Shown piece by piece: positions 35,068 to 43,231 of a stretch of DNA of 64,000 nucleotides. The DNA comes from Streptococcus cristatus (GTDB taxonomy: Bacteria; Bacillota; Bacilli; Lactobacillales; Streptococcaceae). Made by a program: the position numbers and the translations under genes. Below the pieces are notes generated by a model that saw only the letters and a program-made list of their open reading frames with translations, was not told the origin of the DNA and ran no database searches. The stretch is taken from NCBI RefSeq assembly GCF_008369405.1, contig NZ_VSJJ01000001.1, forward strand, positions 370,523 through 434,522, read 5' to 3'. How positions within the stretch are numbered: position 1 is the first letter of the stretch; every line of letters starts with the position of its first letter.

Positions 35068-36804
35068 CTATTCTTCTGTTAGTGATTGACTATTGAGCTG
35101 AGAATTAGCAATTTCGCGATAGATAGCATTATTTTCCATCAGCTCCTCATGTCGGCCGCGACCCACGATTTCACCCTTGTCTAAGACAATGATTTGATCC
35201 GCATCCATAATGGTGCCGACCCGCTGAGCCACGATGAGAACCGTTGCATCCTGAGTCACTTCCTTGAGTCGGCGGCGCAAAGTCGCATCCGTTTTGTAGT
35301 CCAGAGCCGAGAAGGAATCATCAAAGATATAAATATCCGGCTCCTTGACAACCGCACGCGCAATGGACAGGCGTTGCTTTTGCCCACCAGATAGATTGCT
35401 GCCGCCTTCGGCCAAATGGGTCTCGTAACGCTCTTCTCTGCTTTCGATAAAGTCGCGAGCCTGAGCCACATCTGCTGCTTGATTGAGCTCCTCAGAGCTA
35501 GCATCTTCCTTACCATAGCGGATATTTTCAGCGATCGTCCCAGTAAATAGCAGAGCTTTCTGCGGGATAAAGCCAATCTTCTGACGGAGGGCCTTGAGAT
35601 TATAGGCGCGGACATCCACACCATCCACCAAAATCTTGCCCAAGGTCACATCATAGAAACGCGGAATCAGCTGAACCAAGGAAGACTTACCAGAGCCTGT
35701 TGAACCGATAAAGGCGATCGTTTCCCCTGGCTTGGCCTTGAAAGAAATATTATGCAGGACAGGATTTTCTGTCTCACCTGGATAGGCAAAGGTTACATTG
35801 TCAAATTCCAAATAGCCATGAGTCGCAGTTTCCGTGATCCCATTCTCATTTGGATCGATGGAAATCGGCATATCCATAACTTCCTTCAGCCGCTCGCTAG
35901 AGACCGCTGTCCGTGGATACATGGTAAAGAGACTGGATAGGAGCAGGAAGGACAGAAGAGCATGGAAACTGTACTCGATAAAGGCAACCAAATCCCCGAT
36001 TTTCAGCTCACCGCTGCCTAGTGGTTTCAGAGCAAACCAGACAATGGCTACAATCATGGCAATGATAATCTGCACAAAGAGAGGCTCCGTCAAACCTGTC
36101 AATTTAAAGAGACGGTTAGAATTCTCCGCATAAATTTCATTTTCATTGGCGAAGCGCTCTTCCTGAAAATCCTCACGGGCAAAGGCTCGAATGACCCGCA
36201 GACCGGTCAGATTTTCCCGAGCATACTGGTTGATCTTGTCCAACGTCTTCTGCTGCTTTTCAGACAGGGGACGCGTCTTGACTGCCACATACCAGACTAC
36301 GATTGCCAAAAAAGGCACCGAAATCGCCACAATCCAAGCCATGGAGGGACTGGTCAGGAAAATCATGAGGATGGAAGACAGCATCATGATGGGCGTGATA
36401 GCTCCCATCTTGAGCGTTTGCTCCGCAAACTGCATAAGGACAAAGGCATCACTAGTAATCCGCGTCACCAGCGAAGAAACGCCAATCTGCTCGTACTCAT
36501 GATGGGAATACTCCTGTAGCTTGTCATAGAGATCATTCCTCATATCCCTCACCATGCTGGTCGTTAATTTTCCAGCGGCATAGGAAAGGACGATCCGCCC
36601 CAAAATCCCAAGGATAATAACCAGCAGCATGATAAAGCCCCAGAAAAACAGGCGTTCCTGATCGCCCTGGTTAATCCCTTCGTCAATCATGCGCGCCAAA
36701 ACCGTTGGCAGCCCTAGATTGACCACTACAAAAAAGATGGCCGACACAAAATCCAGCACCAACCACTTGGGATAGCGTTTCAAATAAGACCAAATGTAAA
36801 GCAT
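35068..36804 (-). CDS. Heterodimeric ABC exporter, subunit 1 (permease-ATPase)
   Basis: A 578-residue exporter half with an ABC membrane domain (about 12-300) and an NBD: Walker A GSTGSGKSS, signature NLSGGQKQR, Walker B IYIFDDSFSALD (Asp replaces the catalytic Glu) and an H-loop with Gln for His (IVAQRVGT). Together with subunit 2 this gives one consensus and one degenerate ATP site, as in BmrCD/PatAB-type heterodimers. First gene of the operon, preceded by a two-hairpin leader. Confidence 0.9.
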   Translation of the reverse strand: MLYIWSYLKRYPKWLVLDFVSAIFFVVVNLGLPTVLARMIDEGINQGDQERLFFWGFIMLLVIILGILGRIVLSYAAGKLTTSMVRDMRNDLYDKLQEYSHHEYEQIGVSSLVTRITSDAFVLMQFAEQTLKMGAITPIMMLSSILMIFLTSPSMAWIVAISVPFLAIVVWYVAVKTRPLSEKQQKTLDKINQYARENLTGLRVIRAFAREDFQEERFANENEIYAENSNRLFKLTGLTEPLFVQIIIAMIVAIVWFALKPLGSGELKIGDLVAFIEYSFHALLSFLLLSSLFTMYPRTAVSSERLKEVMDMPISIDPNENGITETATHGYLEFDNVTFAYPGETENPVLHNISFKAKPGETIAFIGSTGSGKSSLVQLIPRFYDVTLGKILVDGVDVRAYNLKALRQKIGFIPQKALLFTGTIAENIRYGKEDASSEELNQAADVAQARDFIESREERYETHLAEGGSNLSGGQKQRLSIARAVVKEPDIYIFDDSFSALDYKTDATLRRRLKEVTQDATVLIVAQRVGTIMDADQIIVLDKGEIVGRGRHEELMENNAIYREIANSQLNSQSLTEE

Positions 36805-36830
36805 AATCCCTCCAATTTCTATAATAATAA

Positions 36831-36921
36831 AAAAGCACTGAAGAGCACTTTTAGACAGAAAAGAGCGCGCAAATGCACGCTTTATTAAGAATATTATAGC
36901 AGAAATATGAAAAATCGTAAA
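36831..36921 (-). promoter_or_regulatory. Promoter and two-hairpin leader (candidate attenuator) of the ABC exporter operon
   Basis: Minus strand: TTTACG (36921-36916), 17-base spacer, TGC-TATAAT (36898-36893). The leader then has hairpin AGCGTGC-ATTT-GCGCGCT (36881-36864) and a 9-bp hairpin AAAAGTGCT-CTTC-AGTGCTTTT (36852-36831) with a T-rich tract just before the Shine-Dalgarno. A terminator placed between promoter and first gene suggests attenuation. Confidence 0.65.
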
Positions 36922-37010
36922 GAGTCACCAGCATATCTTTTCTTTCGAGTTTGTACTATATTTTAAGAATACGTTATTTAATACAAATTGTTACAAATTG
37001 AATAATTACA

Positions 37011-37040
37011 AAAAAACCAAGTCGAAAGACTTGGTTTTTT
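37011..37040. terminator. Strong terminator at the left end of the ICE
   Basis: Perfect 13-bp stem AAAAAACCAAGTC / GACTTGGTTTTTT with a GAAA loop, downstream of the integrase stop. The chromosome-ICE junction probably lies close by, but no att core could be fixed. Confidence 0.9.
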
Positions 37041-37121
37041 AAATTGGATACTATATTACTTAAGAGTAACAATTTGCAAATCCTATTTTCTCCCAGTATT
37101 AGTGGGTTAATTCCTCAATTT

Positions 37122-38309
37122 TCAACTCTGGCAGGAATTTGGTAGGTAAATTGATAATCCAAGATTATCTAAACTGTTTGTAATCTCTTCTGAAATTGTT
37201 GAATCACCTGAATAATACCAATGACTATATGTATTCAAGGTGGTTGACTTATCAGCGTGTCCTAATCGATATGAAACATATAAAGTATCCTTATGTAACA
37301 CATTTATAAGATAAGATGCGTGACTATGCCTTAATCCTTTCCCTGTAATTTCTGGTACACCAGTAACCCTAGCATGCCTTTTAATTATCCTGGAGATTGT
37401 AGACTTACACAAGGGCTCACCAAAACGTGATATTACATAATCTTTATCATCATTCTTGATTTGAACTTCTCGCCATTTTTTAAGTATTGTAATCGTAAAA
37501 TCATCTAAATCAATTTTACGATTCCCTGCTACTGTCTTTGTTTGTTGTTTAGCATACCATACACCGTTTTTATCTTTCTCAATCGTCGAATGAACATGAA
37601 TCCATTTACGTTCAAAATCAATATCTTCCCATTTAAGAGCAATACCCTCACTAACTCTTAAACCAGTCATAAAATATAACCAGATCGTCATGTAATTATG
37701 GAGTCCCTCATACTCACTAATATCAAAAGAGTTTATTACCTTCTTAAATTCATCAAATGTCCAAAATTTTGTATCAGGGTGCTTTCCTCTAGGATTATCT
37801 AATCCTTTAAAAGGAACTCTATCAATATAACCCAATCTTTCTGCATAGCCCAGACATGCTTTAAATCTAGACCACATATTTTTAGCATAGTTACTAGAAT
37901 ACTTGTCTATAATAGCTAAGCGAAATCTTTCACAGTCAATAGTACTAATATCTGATAATTTTTTACTACCAAATTGCTTAATAAATAACTGATGATGTGG
38001 TAAAGCGGTCTGATAAGTTACAAATTGAACTTTTTGTTGATAATATTTTAAATAAATCTCTTCCATAAACTCTCTAAAAGTTAGAAAACTATTATTAATA
38101 GTAGAGTTCACAAATTCATGTTTTAAACGAAGTATCTCTTCATATGCTTCCTTAAAAGAATTAAACGGTAGTCCCTGTTGATTTTTCCTTCCTTTCTTTT
38201 GAATTCTTTTCCCAGTTATTGGATCAACTCCTAATTCAATTTGAAAATAAATTTTTCCTTTTGAATCTTTGTATACACCTTTATATTTCTTTGTCTTTGA
38301 TATAACCAT
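37122..38309 (-). CDS. int: Tyrosine integrase of the ICE
   Basis: A 395-residue phage/ICE-type tyrosine recombinase that integrates and excises the element. It has an N-terminal AP2-like arm-binding region (KYKGVYKDSKGKIYFQIELG), SAM-like core-binding domain (about 70-175), and catalytic domain with Arg in TGLRVSEGIAL, His/Arg in GLRHSHASYL, His in RLGHADKST and Tyr in LNTYSHW. Start ATG 38309 after GGTGAG; a GTG at 38318 is possible. It overlaps the end of the DUF3173 gene and points toward the left junction. Confidence 0.93.
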   Translation of the reverse strand: MVISKTKKYKGVYKDSKGKIYFQIELGVDPITGKRIQKKGRKNQQGLPFNSFKEAYEEILRLKHEFVNSTINNSFLTFREFMEEIYLKYYQQKVQFVTYQTALPHHQLFIKQFGSKKLSDISTIDCERFRLAIIDKYSSNYAKNMWSRFKACLGYAERLGYIDRVPFKGLDNPRGKHPDTKFWTFDEFKKVINSFDISEYEGLHNYMTIWLYFMTGLRVSEGIALKWEDIDFERKWIHVHSTIEKDKNGVWYAKQQTKTVAGNRKIDLDDFTITILKKWREVQIKNDDKDYVISRFGEPLCKSTISRIIKRHARVTGVPEITGKGLRHSHASYLINVLHKDTLYVSYRLGHADKSTTLNTYSHWYYSGDSTISEEITNSLDNLGLSIYLPNSCQS

Positions 38310-38550
38310 TTTTCTCACCTTCTATATCTGAAAAAGAAATACCAATTAAATTTTCTACAATATTTTTAGGAGCAATGCCTAACCTTTTATTATCGAAAGG
38401 TGAACATCCTAATTGTACCGCATTCTTATCATTTTTTCTAGCTTCTTCAAACTTTTTTACAGCAATCTTTTTTGCTTGTCTAATAATATTTCTCGATGTG
38501 TGCTCTGGAAAACCAATCGCAACTAAATCTTTATAGTTTACTGTTTCCAT
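38281..38550 (-). CDS. DUF3173 family protein, likely recombination directionality/accessory factor
   Basis: An 89-residue basic protein (METVNYKDLVAIGFPEHTSR...) of the DUF3173 family, which regularly precedes tyrosine integrase genes in streptococcal ICEs. The helical N-terminus (EHTSRNIIRQAKKIAV) resembles a DNA-binding helix-turn-helix. An excisionase-like role is inferred from position. Its 3' end overlaps int, indicating translational coupling. Confidence 0.82.
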   Translation of the reverse strand: METVNYKDLVAIGFPEHTSRNIIRQAKKIAVKKFEEARKNDKNAVQLGCSPFDNKRLGIAPKNIVENLIGISFSDIEGEKNGYIKDKEI

Positions 38551-38855
38551 GATTTTTCTACTTCCTTTCTTAGATATTTTACCTCCATGGCATGACTGAT
38601 GAAGTCATCATAAGAATTTCACTTGCTGCTCTTTTACGGTGGCAGCCTGAACGGTCAGAAGTATCATTGTATATCATTTGTATCATGGCATATAAAGTAT
38701 CGCTCTATTTTATTGATGGTTTTAATGTCGCTCTTATCATGGCGAGCCATTCAAAACTGCTCCACAAATGAGGAAAGTACCATTTTGGACTATTCAATTG
38801 TCAATGTTCTAATTAAATTCTTCTTAATTTCACGAGATATGAAATATGGACAATT
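38551..38855. other. Intergenic region upstream of DUF3173-int
   Basis: About 300 AT-rich bases between the DUF3173 gene and the XRE gene. There is no credible ORF. Several short TATCAT/ATGGCA motif repeats (38660-38740) and a GATGAAGTCATC near-palindrome near 38600 could be regulator sites for int. Confidence 0.4.
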
Positions 38856-39074
38856 TTATTTAATGTGAATTTTATTAGGATAATCTGTAATACCCAATAA
38901 AAAATCTGTACTTACATTATAAAAATTTGAGAGATCTATTAACACTTCTGCAGTAAGAGTTCGTTCTCCGCGCTCTATCTTTGAATATGCTGAAGTTGTA
39001 AATGAAAGTAATTTTGCTAATTCTTTTTGGGTTAAATCACGATCTTCCCTCAAATCCCTTAATCGTCTGTACAT
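38856..39074 (-). CDS. XRE-family HTH regulator, copy A
   Basis: A 72-residue, single-domain Cro/CI-type repressor: MYRRLRDLREDRDLTQKEL, then LSFTTSAYSKIERGERT (recognition helix) and a C-terminal DFLLGITDYP segment. Start ATG 39074 after AGGAG; the longer frame to 39143 crosses the operator and is not real. Paralogous to the protein at 41838-42059. A perfect dyad upstream is its likely operator. Confidence 0.88.
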   Translation of the reverse strand: MYRRLRDLREDRDLTQKELAKLLSFTTSAYSKIERGERTLTAEVLIDLSNFYNVSTDFLLGITDYPNKIHIK

Positions 39075-39127
39075 ACAGCTTTCTCCTGAGAAAAGTATAA
39101 TATATAAAACTAAGAAATCATTCAAAG

Positions 39128-39142
39128 TGTCCAAATTGGACA
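39128..39142. promoter_or_regulatory. Operator-like dyad upstream of XRE copy A
   Basis: Perfect 7-1-7 palindrome TGTCCAA-A-TTGGACA, 54 bases before the XRE start. The second copy keeps the TGTCCA/TGGACA halves, so the site is conserved. Confidence 0.7.
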
Positions 39143-39213
39143 TTTTGAACTAAAGTTAATTTATTAAACACTTCTCATAAGCTCATCTATTATAGGTAAG
39201 ACAATAATAAGAA

Positions 39214-39239
39214 AGACGGTCAAAATCTATTAACCGTCT
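39214..39239 (-). terminator. Terminator within duplication copy A
   Basis: AGACGGT / ACCGTCT stem followed on the minus strand by TTTCTTATTATT, downstream of the BtrH-like pseudogene. Confidence 0.65.
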
Positions 39240-39627
39240 AAAAATGTTATAAGCTATTAAAAAATCAGCAGTAATCCGGTAACAAAAGTCACATAATTTT
39301 GTTATAGAAGGAATTAATGATGTACAGATTTCTGTAAACCAGCAAATTGAAAAAAGATCAACATGATATTTTGATTGTGAATCTCTTACTTTCAGAATAT
39401 AAAAATTTTATAATAGGCACGATTTAACAATAAAATTATTTGTTGCATTAACTGATGTAGATAAGCCACTCCATCGATTCAAAGCAATTAATGAGATTTT
39501 ATATTGTTTTATCTTCGAAGATTCACAAATCAATGTTTACTTACAATTATTCTGTGTATTTCAGAAAAACCAACAATATCAAGTGTTTTAGACATTTTTT
39601 CTCCTATAAAATGGTTTTAACTATAAC

Positions 39628-40433
39628 TTAGACTCTGAATCTCTCACAGTTAATAAATAATTTTGATAACATTCCAAGCCCCCCCCTACCTTCAACAACC
39701 TCTTTTTTATATAAAAATGTATCCGTATCATTTAAAATGCTATTAACATATGAGTAAGCATCTATATCAACAACTCTTTTATTTATACTACAATAATAAT
39801 TAAAGAGTTCTCTTATAACTCGTTTCTCTATATAAGAATTATTTATTACTGTATTTTTGTTAAATCTTATTAGTTCTAAACGAGATACCCACAGCTCTTC
39901 TTCTAAAGATTTATTAACATACGAATTTAAAATAATTTTATTCTGAACTTCAGAATAAGCTTCAAAAAATTCATCAATTGATATCCAGGATGACTGATAT
40001 TTCGAATAGTCCATAAAATCATGAATAAGTATCTTACTATTAGCTAAATCGAGACGACTTATCATCGGTGGATGTATTATAGAATTTTTTAAAAAATTAC
40101 TATAGCTAGAAACTTTCGAAGTATCAATCGCAACAATTACATATTCTTTTCGTTTCAAATGTTTCTGGATAAAATTTAATAACTTTTCTTTAGTATTCAA
40201 CTCTTTCCTATTCTCGTAAGAAAAGATCAATTCAGGAACATACAAATCATATCCAATAAAAAATCAAAATATTCTTGCTTTGTATTTCTTTGTTCTAAAA
40301 TAATACATTTCATATTTAACATACTACATAAAAAGTTAATATTTTCTTTAGTATAACAGTTAATAATACTGCTAATATGGGACTCATAAGGCAGAATTCC
40401 GTATTTTGGAACGCTCACTGATAATTCAATCAT
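39628..40433 (-). pseudogene. BtrH-like (cysteine-peptidase/acyltransferase fold) protein, frameshifted
   Basis: Two overlapping frames (40433-40227 and 40245-39628) join into one protein of about 266 residues if one base is shifted in the A6 run at 40258-40263: the first frame ends ..KQEYFDF and the second continues FIGYDLYVPELIF. The middle (EYVIVAIDTSKVSSYSNF; then SWISIDEFFEAYSEV) is reminiscent of BtrH N-terminal-domain proteins of peptide/aminoglycoside-like pathways. A G8 run (39679-39686) lies near the C-terminal end. The break may be decay or slippage-type phase variation. Confidence 0.55.
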
Positions 40434-40442
40434 GAGTCTGTC

Positions 40443-41264
40443 CTAACTTTCTTTTACATGCTTAAGATGCTCTGGATAAGCAACAGTTTTATTAAAAATC
40501 TGAGGAATTTGGCTATAATGGATGATACATTTAATATCTAATCTATTCATTTTATCAATAAATGAACGACTTAAATAACCTGCAATAGCTAAATCAACAC
40601 CATAAATTTTAGCCTTTTCATGAATATTCTTAATAACTCTTAACATTATGTTACTTTCCATATTATGCCACTCACTATTTCTAACTGTTCCATAAATAAA
40701 GGAAGTGAGATCGTTCATCCCAATAGTAATTCGAGTAATATCCGTTTTTAATATATTGTCTAAGTCAAGGTATGCTGAAGGTAATTCTATCATTGTTCCA
40801 ATTTTTCCATGAAAACCATTATTTCTCAGCATTTTAATAGCTTTTTCTAGCTGCGTAGAATCATTTATAAATGGGAAAAAGACAGACAGATTTTGATATT
40901 TTTTATATACTTCTCGAATTACATCTATCTCTGCAATGAATTCATCTGGATACTTCAGCAATCTCCTTGTACCTCTGACTCCAAAAAGAGGATGTTTTTC
41001 ATCTAATTGCTCTCCCGTTCCTTCCAAACAATTAGCCTCACTATTGGTTAACTCTGAAAATCTATACCAAACCTCTTCACTGCAGTACTTGTTGCAGATA
41101 CCAATCAAATAGTCAAATAAATATTTTTGTGAATCACATAAAAGAATATTCTTTTTCAATTCTCTAATAAGATATTCTCCACGAATCATTCCTACATTCC
41201 TAAATAATTCAGGATATATCTTATTCTCTATACGCTCTCCACTTAATGCTAGTTCATTTTTCAT
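40443..41264 (-). CDS. Stand-alone PEP-utilising TIM-barrel domain (PEP synthase C-terminal-like)
   Basis: A 273-residue protein corresponding only to the C-terminal PEP/pyruvate-binding barrel of PEP synthase/EI: VGMIRGEYLI at the start, FGVRGTRRLL, MIELPSAYLDLDN, ITIGMNDLTSF and VDLAIAGYLSR. The ATP-grasp and phospho-His domains are missing, and the catalytic Cys normally in the CGQ/CGE motif is replaced (IAGYLS). It therefore may not do canonical PEP chemistry. It lies 9 bases upstream of the BtrH-like gene, in an AT-rich SHP-facing cluster. Function unknown. Confidence 0.75.
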   Translation of the reverse strand: MKNELALSGERIENKIYPELFRNVGMIRGEYLIRELKKNILLCDSQKYLFDYLIGICNKYCSEEVWYRFSELTNSEANCLEGTGEQLDEKHPLFGVRGTRRLLKYPDEFIAEIDVIREVYKKYQNLSVFFPFINDSTQLEKAIKMLRNNGFHGKIGTMIELPSAYLDLDNILKTDITRITIGMNDLTSFIYGTVRNSEWHNMESNIMLRVIKNIHEKAKIYGVDLAIAGYLSRSFIDKMNRLDIKCIIHYSQIPQIFNKTVAYPEHLKHVKES

Positions 41265-41449
41265 TTCTTACTCCATTCCACAAAACATAAACATATTCTT
41301 TAACTTATCAAAATCTAGTAAATACCCACCTTAATATACCAACTTATCAAATAAACCAATAAGCCATTTTCTCCTATTATTTCACTTGATTTTTATTTAT
41401 ATATTCATTGCTTAGAAAACATTCTTTTATTTTGGGGAGTTTTTAGGTG

Positions 41450-41817
41450 TTAATCCCTATTTAGGATTATATCATTTTTCCTCAGCTTTGGAACAACGAC
41501 CCCTGCATCTTCAATGTAATAATGAGTACTTTCATCAGAACTTATTTCAATAATTGTTGATGAAGCCCTCTTCTTCCAAAGCCCATAATTAATACAGGTG
41601 ATAAATTTTTATCTAAATCAATATAGGTGTTTATATTTTTATCATTATAGACACTTATGATGCATGAATCGATATTCGATTCCATCAATGACAAAGTTAT
41701 TATCTGTGCACAAATACCAGCATTGCAACAAACTGATCTTTCATTATCAAATATTTTATCATCATTTATAATTATAATATATCCTGATGGTCTAATAAAA
41801 AATCTCCTCATTTTCAC
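41450..41817 (-). pseudogene. Nitroreductase/SagB-like oxidoreductase remnant
   Basis: The frame from 41817 encodes RPSGYIIIINDDKIF and then SVCCNAGICAQIITLSLMES with LSPVLIMGFGRRG, the C-terminal pattern of nitroreductase-family flavoenzymes. The N-terminal half is absent; the XRE duplication begins just upstream. After GFGRRG the reading frame shifts (an indel in GAGGG near 41573) and continues as ASSTIIEISSDESTHYYIED to a stop at 41450. Both truncated and frameshifted, so non-functional. Confidence 0.6.
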
Positions 41818-41837
41818 ACTCTATGGAATTGAGGAGA

Positions 41838-42059
41838 TTATTTTCTAAAGCGAATTTTATCAGGAAAATCTGTCAATTCCAATAGATAGTCTGTACTGAC
41901 ATCGTAAAAGTTTGAGAGAGTTACCAATACATCTGCCGTCAAGGCATGCTCACCCCGTTCAATTTTAGCATAAGCTGAGTTTGGAATCGAAAGTATTTTA
42001 GCTATTTGTTTTTGGGTCAAATCGTGATCTTCCCTCAAATCTCTTATACGTTGGTACAT
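41838..42059 (-). CDS. XRE-family HTH regulator, copy B
   Basis: A 73-residue Cro/CI-type regulator (MYQRIRDLREDHDLTQKQI) paralogous to copy A along its whole length (SIPNSAYAKIERGEHALT recognition region). ATG with AGGAG Shine-Dalgarno. Upstream lies the related operator. Its downstream neighbour is the nitroreductase remnant. Confidence 0.88.
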   Translation of the reverse strand: MYQRIRDLREDHDLTQKQIAKILSIPNSAYAKIERGEHALTADVLVTLSNFYDVSTDYLLELTDFPDKIRFRK

Positions 42060-42492
42060 TTAGATTTCTCCTAAGAAAAGTATAATATATAAAACTAAGA
42101 AATCTTTCAAAGTGTCCAAACTGGACATTTTGAACTAAAATTATTATTAAACACTTCTCATAAGCATATCTATTATAGGTAAGACAATATTAAGAAAGAC
42201 GGTCAAAATCTATTAACCGTCTAAAAATGTTATAAGCTATTAAAAAATCAGCAGTAATCCGGTAACAAAAGTCACATAATTTTGTTAAGGAAGGGATTAA
42301 TGATGTCCAGATTACTACTAACCAGCAAATTGAAAAATGGTCAACATGATATTTCTAATATGAATCTCTTACTTTCAGAACCTAAAAGTTGAATAATAGC
42401 CACTCCCTACTTATCAATAAAATTATCCGTTGCATTAACAGATGTATATAAACCAATCCATGGATTTCAAAGCAATTAACTAGACTTTATTT
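41846..42492. repeat. Segmental duplication, copy B
   Basis: Counterpart of 38860-39502 in the same orientation. It carries the XRE gene, operator, terminator stem (42197-42222) and the same short plus-strand frame with EGINDVQI (about 42270-42350). The two copies bracket the nitroreductase/PEP/BtrH-like genes. Confidence 0.8.
42113..42127. promoter_or_regulatory. Operator-like dyad upstream of XRE copy B
   Basis: TGTCCA-AAC-TGGACA, a 6-3-6 palindrome at the same distance from the XRE start as in copy A (one base change from the copy A site). Confidence 0.65.
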
Positions 42493-42759
42493 GTCAATAA
42501 CCACAAAATTAGATTAGAAAAATCATTAAAAATTAATTGGAGTCCTTTATGATGCTTTTTAAATAAAAGTAATTTTGCAACTCGTGCTGAATATCTGAAT
42601 AATACAATATGCTAACGTTTCCTTTCAAAATAAACAATATTTAATCTAATTTGAATTATGATTAAATTTTATAGTAGATAGTACAGATGATTAACATATC
42701 AAGAATTTAATAACTCTTTGAATCACTACTTAAAAAATTCTGCACATAAATGCTCCAAA
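42493..42759. other. Intergenic region between duplication copy B and the Nudix gene
   Basis: About 270 very AT-rich bases. No ORF or clear terminator is seen; it may contain remnants of the gene that once followed the Nudix gene. Confidence 0.35.
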
Positions 42760-43227
42760 CTATCTTCCCAAAATACAAGAATTTTCAAAAAAATCTTTTA
42801 TCATGTCCTCATGCTGTTTATTCACCAATACTAGTTCTTGTATTTCATCATAATTAAAAAATTTCAACTCCAATGTCTCAACATTCTTATATTCCATGTT
42901 AATATAAATATCCTCAGAATAAACTTCATATAAGATAGTAATCACTTGAGCCTCATCTCCGTTTGGATAACAATCTGTATACTTAGTATAAACATTTAAA
43001 AGTTTCAAAGGTTTTATCTTAATTCCTGTCTCTTCATAATACTCTCGAATTAATGCTTCAGTAGCTGATTCACCCAATTCAATAGCACCCCCTGGAATAC
43101 CCCAAGTCCCTTTATCACTCCTTCTTTGTAATAAAATTCGTCCAGACTTCTGTAATATCCCAGCCGAAAAATTTAAAAAAATTTTATCATGTCCCACTTT
43201 TTTTCTTATATTTTTAATATAATTCAT
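42760..43227 (-). CDS. Nudix hydrolase
   Basis: A 155-residue protein with a full Nudix box GGAIELGESATEALIREYYEETGI (first 20: GGAIELGESATEALIREYYE) at about residues 51-74, the Mg2+/pyrophosphate site. N-terminal KNIRKKVGHDKIFLNFSAG resembles a common Firmicute Nudix branch acting on nucleoside-diphosphate-X compounds; the substrate is unknown. It starts 4 bases after the upstream gene's stop, and so belongs to the SHP-facing operon. Confidence 0.88.
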   Translation of the reverse strand: MNYIKNIRKKVGHDKIFLNFSAGILQKSGRILLQRRSDKGTWGIPGGAIELGESATEALIREYYEETGIKIKPLKLLNVYTKYTDCYPNGDEAQVITILYEVYSEDIYINMEYKNVETLELKFFNYDEIQELVLVNKQHEDMIKDFFENSCILGR

Positions 43228-43231
43228 TGAC

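Larger units (their letters stand above)
38860..39502. repeat. Segmental duplication, copy A (XRE gene plus about 420 bp upstream)
   Basis: About 640 bp aligned end to end with 41846-42492, diverged by scattered substitutions and small indels. It includes the XRE gene, its operator, a terminator hairpin and a short conserved reading frame (about 39289-39369, plus strand) containing EGINDVQI. The rest of 39075-39627 holds no other gene. Confidence 0.8.

Noticed and set aside
36922-37110. ICE attachment site from the ACAAATTGTTACAAATT direct repeat near 36982-36999
   Set aside because: Short AT-rich repeats are frequent here; without the right-hand junction the core cannot be identified.
38623-38868. 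Plus-strand 81-residue frame upstream of XRE copy A
   Set aside because: Poor composition, no ribosome site, and it runs over the regulator's 3' end and the int control region.
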